DNA of 11,284 nucleotides. Origin: Roseburia sp. (GTDB taxonomy: Bacteria > Bacillota > Clostridia > Lachnospirales > Lachnospiraceae). The position numbers were made by a program, and so were the translations under genes. The number at the start of each line of letters is the position of its first letter. Within the stretch, counting starts at the first letter, position 1. The notes under the pieces are model-generated. The model did not search any database. It was given only the letters and a program-made list of their open reading frames with translations, and was not told the origin of the DNA. The stretch is from NCBI GenBank assembly GCA_030844625.1, contig JAUUNJ010000054.1, positions 1 through 11,284 of the forward strand. The letters run 5' to 3'. Below are positions 6,421 to 11,284 of this stretch, in pieces.

Positions 6421-9400
6421 ATGAAAAAGGGAACTAAGAAAATTTTAGCCATGATTTTAAGCGTGGCTATGGTGTTCAGTACATCAGTATTTGCACCGGC
6501 AGATTTCCAGAAGACTGTTTTGGCGGACGTAAATGAATCCTTAGTAACGGATTTTTCTTATGATTTTGCCTATACAACTCCAGGATATGCAGACGGTACC
6601 ATTCGCATATCTGCAAATGAGGATGGAGTTTATAAAGTATTCTGGGGAGATGCGGAAGGAAACAAATTAAAGAAAAACGGATATGAATATTCATATCTTG
6701 CAAGGGTAATTGTAAAAGACGGAAAGGGTTCTTTTAATATTATTTCCGATTATACAGCTATTCCTGAAAATGCAAAAACAGTTTTAGTGTACAGAAAAGA
6801 TGCAAAACAGTATGTATATGATATTCCTGCAGACAAGTTATTTGCACCGGAAGGCGACTCATATACATTTGGTGCGCTATCTGATCTTCATTATGGAAGA
6901 TACAGTACGCTATATGATGATGATGCAGTACCGGCAGTAGACAATGCGTTGGACTTTCTGGATAATGTTGGAGTGAAATTTGTGGGAATTTCAGGGGATT
7001 TGACAGCAGGCGGTGAGCAGACATCACTTGATAAGTACAATACAGCACTTGCAAAGCATCCTGATATTACAGCTCTAATATGTACAGGAAATCATGATTC
7101 AAGAACAACCATATCAACAACCGATACAAGTGCTTTAGATACATCAATTATAAGATGGTATAACTCCATAGCAAGCGGGTATTATACAGTTGATGCTGAT
7201 GGAATCGTAACGAACAAATTAAATGGCTATCCGATTTTAGCCAATGATGCTCTTACCAATCCAATTAGTACACAATATAGAGCCGCTGCACAGTCAGATG
7301 CTGAGGATACCACAGTACCGGGGCTTGATTTTGTTACAACCGCAGGAGGAAATATTTTTATTTTCTTTAATGAAATCGCACAGACAAGTGAAACATATAA
7401 AGTGGATGATCTTATCACAACAGGTCAGATGGACTGGCTTGCAGAACAGCTTGAAACATATAAAGATAAAAAGGTATTTATATTCTTCCATTCATACCTT
7501 CCTGTTAATACATTAAATAACGATGCTGTAGATTACAGTAACTGTACAGGAGATTTAAAGAGTGACGGTGGTTATTCCTATAATTTAGATTTTAAAGATG
7601 CGGTCACAACATCTGACGGACTTAACATGCAGGCACTGTTTAATAAATACAGTAATGTAACAATGTTCTCAGGACATTCTCACTGGCAGTATGCAATGCA
7701 GGAACTGAATGCAAATTTAAATATCGGAAGACTTAAGAACGGTAATGGCGCAACACTTGTTCATTTATCGAGTGTTACAGAACCAAGATATGTTGGAAGA
7801 ACGGATTCAGCACGAACAGAACTGAATGGAGAGGCTTCTGAAGGAAGTACAGTAACAACTTATGATGATTGTACTGTTTATAACAGTATTGATTTTTATA
7901 ACGGTCAGTATGAGGCATATGCTACATATATTATCCCAGCGGGCACGGATTCCAAGTATGAGCCTGTTAAAAATCCAAGTTATAAAGAATCAGCGGATGC
8001 AATTACAGGTGATGAATATCTTGAAGCGGAAGATATGACATCAAATCAGTTGTTAAAGTCTGATTATAACCTGATGTTAGGTGCAGGATATGTATATAGC
8101 AGTAAGGGCAGCGAAAACACAGACGGTACGTTGACAGACGGTTCGGCAGTAGGAAACTTTTTGAATACAAAAGAAGGTAAGAAAGCAGATCAGTATGTTA
8201 TTGTTACGTTAGACGGAGAGCAGGAAGTAAGTAATCTTAAAAACTTTATGCTGTATTTTGTAAATGGACTTACAGATTGTTCATCCTTTAACATTCAGTT
8301 ATCGTTGGATGGTGAAAATTACGAAACAGTTGGTACTTATACTGACATGAAATATACAACAACTACATTAGATGTGGATATAAGCAATTTAACACTCACA
8401 AAATATAAATATGTTAAGTTAAATCTGACAGGCGGTTCCAAAACATACGGATATCAGATAAAAGAATTTGCCGCAATCGGTTATGAGAGGAACGCAACCC
8501 CAAATACTGCAGGAAGCAGCAGTTCACTTGTACCGGGAAATATAGATGAAGAAGATTATTTAGCTACTGACTATAATCTTATTTATGGTGCAGATTATAC
8601 TCAGAGTTCCGTTGGTGGTGAGAATAGTGAAGGAAAGATGACCGACGGTAAAATCACGGGAGGATTTGTAAATACGGAAAGAGACAGCAGTGCCCAGAAT
8701 CAGGAGTTTGTAATTGATTTGGGAAAAGCGAATATTCAAAATGTAAGTAATATTGATTATTTCTTATTATATTTCCAGAATGAATTGACAAATGCCACAG
8801 ATTTTAATGTTTCTGTTTCATTAGATGGAAAAACATATGAACAGGTTGGTACATACAGTAATGTTAATGTAGAGACAAATCATTTTGATCCTGATCTGAG
8901 TGGTGTAACGTTAGAGCAGTTCAGATATGTAAAATTGAATTTAACGGCTGGTAAGACAGGCTATGGATATCAGGTTAAGGAATTTGCTGTAATCGGTATA
9001 AATCCAATCCAATATCCGGAAATAGCATATCAGACAGCAAACGTTGCATCGGCAGCAAAGAATTATGCTTTAAATAAGACTATCTACGTGTCTTCAACGT
9101 ACGCTAAGGAAGGCAGCGATCCAAATGTATTAACAGATGGAAAGAAAGATAAATACTGGTCATCTGACTGGGATAATACCAGAACATCAGAATACATTAT
9201 TATTGATTTGGGAGATGAATACGATACAGAACAAATAGGTACAGTATTAGTTAATTATAAGAGCAATGATACTTTCTGTGGGGATTATAAAATAGAATTT
9301 TCCAAGACGTATAATGAAGAAGATCCTTCAGAAGGATTTTATGAAGTTGCGAAAACAAAAGCCGCATCATGGGAGATTATGCAGAAATACTCTGATGCCA

Positions 9401-11238
9401 ACGGATATGTTGCAACTCAGGTAACTGATGTGGATTCTGATACAGTCAGATATGTAAAGATTAATATGAATGGTCATAAAGGTTATGGATATCAGATTTA
9501 TGAAGTGGCGGTAATTGCCAGAGAGATACCTCCAAAAAATCTTGGGACAGACAGTAAGGCAAAGATTTCCATTGCAGATCAGGAATATGTTTATACAGGA
9601 AGTGTAATAGAGCCTCAAATAACAGTATTATACGGCGAAAAAACATTAGATAAGGATACAGATTATACGGTGGCTTACACAGATAATGTGAATGCAGGAA
9701 CGGCTAAATATACTGTAACAGGAATAGGCGATTACACAGGAACTGCACAAGGTGAATTTACAATCGCTCCGCACAACTTGAATTCTAATGATATTGCTAT
9801 TGATGATTCAGGTCTTAAGGAGGATTCTGAGTTTGACGGAAATGAAAAAACTCCTGTTATCACATTAAAATATAATGAAGAAGAATTGACTGAAGGCAAA
9901 GATTTTACCGTTGCTTATGAAGATAATCTATATCCGGGAACAGCAACAGTTACAATTAAGGGCATTGGAAATTATACCGGTGAAATTGTAAGAACATTTA
10001 ATATTGTAAAGAAATCAATGGAAAATGTTACAGTGACAACAAGTTTTGACGATGACAATCAGTTGGTGATTACAGTAGAGAATAATGGCTATGAAATGAT
10101 AGAAGGTCAGGATTATACATATATTGCAGATACAGATGAACTTGGTAACATTACAATAACATTTACGGCAATGGGAGATAATTATTCAGGAACATTTGTA
10201 AAAAAGATTTCCGCAGTAGATAATCCTAACAGACCAAAAGTTGAAATCAGTGAGAGTAAAGAAGGACAGACATACAAATATACTGGTTCAGAAATCAGAC
10301 CTGATGTAGATGTCAGGTTCAGTGGCAACACTCTAGTTCAAGATACAGATTACACAGTATCCTATGAAGACAATATCAATGCAGGAACAGCAAAAGTTAA
10401 GGTTGTTGGAATTGGAAAATATGAAGGTGTAATTAATGATGTGTATAATTTTGAAATCGGTCAGAAAGATTTGAGTGATTCAGATGTTGTTGCGGATGAA
10501 TCAAATCTGAAAACTGCTTTAGAATTTAACGGTAAGGACAGGACTCCTATTGTGATACTGAGCTTTAATGGAAAGCAATTAAATGTAAATGCAGATTATA
10601 CAACCAAATATGAAAATAATTTCTATCCGGGAACAGCAACAGTAACCATTATAGGTATTGGCAACTTTAAGGGTCAAATTGTAAAGAAATTTACAATCAT
10701 AAAGAAACCAATCGGAAATGTTACAATCAGAACCAGCTTTGATGCTGCAAAACAGTTGGTAATTACAGTCAACAATGGCAGTTACAAAATGACAAAGGAT
10801 AAGGATTATACATATACAGTAGTTACGGATGCAGAAGGTAATATTACTATAACGTTTACCGGACTTGCTCCAAATTACTCCGGAACGTATGTGAAGAAGA
10901 TTGCTGCTGCAGATAATCCAAACAGACCTGTACCACCAACGGTTAAAAAGACAAAAATCAAGAAAGTAAAAAATACCAAAGGAAAGAAAGTAAAGCTTTC
11001 CTGGAAGAAGATATCAGGAGCATCCGGATATCAGATTAAGTACTCCACAACCAAGAAATTTAAGAAGAAAAAGACCAAGACTAAGACAATAAAGAAAAAT
11101 ACCGCTAAATATACAATTAAAAAGCTGAAAAAGAAAACAAAATATTACATTAAGGTAAGAGCTTATAAAGTATATAACGGTAAGCCATATTATGGTAAAT
11201 GGAGTAAAAAGAATTTATTTACAATTAATAATTTATGA
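6421..11238 (+). CDS. Secreted multidomain calcineurin-like metallophosphoesterase
   Basis: A 1605-residue extracellular protein. The signal peptide is MKKGTKKILAMILSVAMVFS and onward, with cleavage likely after A27 or A35. A small domain (about 36-145) precedes a metallophosphatase core (about 148-510) with every metal-ligand motif: D155-x-H157, G192-D193, G223-N-H-D226, H357 and G418-H-S-H421. This fold hydrolyses phosphate mono- or diesters with a two-metal centre; the substrate is unknown. Three discoidin-like (F5/8 type C) modules follow at about 531-690, 709-860 and 878-1034, each ending in a YGYQ motif. Then comes a duplicated three-module Ig-like unit (1046-1272, 1273-1503), with motifs such as YTGS and TDYTVxYxxN. 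The C-terminus is a lysine-rich Fn3-like domain (1507-1605). No LPXTG, SLH or C-terminal TM is present. AGGAGG (6410-6415) fixes the start. The gene is transcribed alone, behind a terminator and with its own probable promoter. Discoidin modules often bind glycans, so a cell-surface or glycan-directed phosphatase is inferred. Confidence 0.92.
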   Translation: MKKGTKKILAMILSVAMVFSTSVFAPADFQKTVLADVNESLVTDFSYDFAYTTPGYADGTIRISANEDGVYKVFWGDAEGNKLKKNGYEYSYLARVIVKDGKGSFNIISDYTAIPENAKTVLVYRKDAKQYVYDIPADKLFAPEGDSYTFGALSDLHYGRYSTLYDDDAVPAVDNALDFLDNVGVKFVGISGDLTAGGEQTSLDKYNTALAKHPDITALICTGNHDSRTTISTTDTSALDTSIIRWYNSIASGYYTVDADGIVTNKLNGYPILANDALTNPISTQYRAAAQSDAEDTTVPGLDFVTTAGGNIFIFFNEIAQTSETYKVDDLITTGQMDWLAEQLETYKDKKVFIFFHSYLPVNTLNNDAVDYSNCTGDLKSDGGYSYNLDFKDAVTTSDGLNMQALFNKYSNVTMFSGHSHWQYAMQELNANLNIGRLKNGNGATLVHLSSVTEPRYVGRTDSARTELNGEASEGSTVTTYDDCTVYNSIDFYNGQYEAYATYIIPAGTDSKYEPVKNPSYKESADAITGDEYLEAEDMTSNQLLKSDYNLMLGAGYVYSSKGSENTDGTLTDGSAVGNFLNTKEGKKADQYVIVTLDGEQEVSNLKNFMLYFVNGLTDCSSFNIQLSLDGENYETVGTYTDMKYTTTTLDVDISNLTLTKYKYVKLNLTGGSKTYGYQIKEFAAIGYERNATPNTAGSSSSLVPGNIDEEDYLATDYNLIYGADYTQSSVGGENSEGKMTDGKITGGFVNTERDSSAQNQEFVIDLGKANIQNVSNIDYFLLYFQNELTNATDFNVSVSLDGKTYEQVGTYSNVNVETNHFDPDLSGVTLEQFRYVKLNLTAGKTGYGYQVKEFAVIGINPIQYPEIAYQTANVASAAKNYALNKTIYVSSTYAKEGSDPNVLTDGKKDKYWSSDWDNTRTSEYIIIDLGDEYDTEQIGTVLVNYKSNDTFCGDYKIEFSKTYNEEDPSEGFYEVAKTKAASWEIMQKYSDANGYVATQVTDVDSDTVRYVKINMNGHKGYGYQIYEVAVIAREIPPKNLGTDSKAKISIADQEYVYTGSVIEPQITVLYGEKTLDKDTDYTVAYTDNVNAGTAKYTVTGIGDYTGTAQGEFTIAPHNLNSNDIAIDDSGLKEDSEFDGNEKTPVITLKYNEEELTEGKDFTVAYEDNLYPGTATVTIKGIGNYTGEIVRTFNIVKKSMENVTVTTSFDDDNQLVITVENNGYEMIEGQDYTYIADTDELGNITITFTAMGDNYSGTFVKKISAVDNPNRPKVEISESKEGQTYKYTGSEIRPDVDVRFSGNTLVQDTDYTVSYEDNINAGTAKVKVVGIGKYEGVINDVYNFEIGQKDLSDSDVVADESNLKTALEFNGKDRTPIVILSFNGKQLNVNADYTTKYENNFYPGTATVTIIGIGNFKGQIVKKFTIIKKPIGNVTIRTSFDAAKQLVITVNNGSYKMTKDKDYTYTVVTDAEGNITITFTGLAPNYSGTYVKKIAAADNPNRPVPPTVKKTKIKKVKNTKGKKVKLSWKKISGASGYQIKYSTTKKFKKKKTKTKTIKKNTAKYTIKKLKKKTKYYIKVRAYKVYNGKPYYGKWSKKNLFTINNL
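8011..9522 (+). repeat. Three discoidin-like modules in the phosphoesterase
   Basis: The modules cover about 8011-8490, 8545-9000 and 9052-9522. The first two are close relatives: both open with a DYNLxxGAxY segment, share SLDG(E/K)xYExVGTY, and end in KLNLT then YGYQ(I/V)KEFA(A/V)IG. The third is a more typical F5/8 type C domain (NYALNKTIYVSSTY, LTDGKKDKYWSSDW, YIIIDLG) and ends in KINMN then YGYQIYEVAVIA. In this fold the loops at one end of a beta barrel usually bind sugars, sometimes with calcium. Ligands cannot be read from the sequence. Confidence 0.75.
9556..10929 (+). repeat. Duplicated three-module Ig-like unit in the phosphoesterase
   Basis: Unit A (9556-10236, residues 1046-1272) and unit B (10237-10929, residues 1273-1503) share the same three-module order. 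Module a has YTGS, TDYTVxYxDNxNAGTA and GIGxY. Module b has F(D/N)GxxxTP, YPGTATVTIxGIGN and GxIVxxF. Module c has VTxxTSFD, QLVITV, then DYTY, GNITITFT and NYSGTxVKKI. Both units end in (V/A)DNPNRP. A 20-bp identical stretch (9931-9950 and 10624-10643) lies 693 bp apart, in frame, indicating a duplication of the whole unit. Such Ig-like modules act as stalks or spacers in Clostridia surface proteins. Confidence 0.85.
10939..11235 (+). other. Lysine-rich, acid-free C-terminal Fn3-like domain
   Basis: Residues 1507-1605 contain 36 Lys and 1 Arg in 99 residues, and no Asp or Glu. The Fn3-like core is recognisable from VKLSWKKISGASGYQIKYST, the KKFKKKKTKTKT strand, and YYIKVRAYKVYNGKPYYGKWS. Domains of this type close many secreted Lachnospiraceae proteins. 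With no other anchor visible, charge-based attachment to anionic wall polymers is a reasonable inference. The preceding parts of the protein are rich in Asp and Glu. Confidence 0.8.
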
Positions 11239-11261
11239 ATGTAACCTTAATAAATTATTAA
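11225..11261 (+). terminator. AT-only inverted repeat at the end of the phosphoesterase gene
   Basis: TTAATAATTTAT (11225-11236) and ATAAATTATTAA (11250-11261) form a perfect 12-bp inverted repeat around a 13-nt loop, overlapping the stop codon. The stem has no G-C pair and no T-run follows directly, although TTTTTGTTT ends the window. It is a weak terminator candidate; the real one may lie beyond the window. Confidence 0.3.
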
Positions 11262-11284
11262 AAAGAATTTCTTCCTTTTTGTTT

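Noticed and set aside
11200..11238. Sortase motif or C-terminal membrane anchor on the phosphoesterase
   Set aside because: The protein ends in KKNLFTINNL, with no LPXTG-type motif and no hydrophobic helix.

Overview
The window is AT-rich DNA that most likely comes from a gut- or rumen-type Clostridia, probably family Lachnospiraceae. This is inferred from strong AGGAGG-type ribosome binding sites, a TetR regulator of the DhaS-like kind, a cytidylate-kinase-like protein with the GREFGSGG signature, and a surface protein that ends in Ig-like repeats and a lysine-rich fibronectin-like domain. No sequence search was possible, so the taxonomic call is a judgement. All five genes lie on the + strand.

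Layout. Positions 1-226 hold no gene, but contain a near-consensus extended -10 promoter and a perfect 15-bp inverted repeat just in front of a TetR-family regulator (227-811). The gap 812-1051 holds a nested set of inverted repeats (875-967), part of which looks like a terminator, followed by a promoter with a perfect -10 box. Next comes a tight two-gene operon: a secreted lipoprotein made largely of Leu/Gly heptad repeats (best start 1052, end 3466), then a 690-residue MMPL/RND-type 12-TM transporter (3482-5554), only 15 nt apart. A cytidylate-kinase-like protein follows (5664-6260), probably with its own extended -10 promoter, and is closed by a strong Rho-independent terminator (6281-6315).

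After the terminator a separate transcription unit begins. It encodes a 1605-residue secreted calcineurin-like metallophosphoesterase (6421-11238). Its order is: signal peptide, small N-terminal domain, complete metallophosphatase core, three discoidin-like (F5/8 type C) modules, a duplicated three-module Ig-like unit (about 230 residues per copy), and a C-terminal Fn3-like domain with 36 lysines and no acidic residue.

How the genes may work together (inference). The TetR protein probably controls itself through the 188-202 palindrome and may control the lipoprotein/MMPL pair, a layout typical of local efflux or lipid-export regulation. The lipoprotein would be tethered on the outer face of the membrane beside the transporter. 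The phosphoesterase is an independent cell-surface enzyme whose accessory domains suggest glycan or cell-wall targeting. The least-described aspects are the lipoprotein-MMPL pairing and the architecture of the large phosphoesterase.
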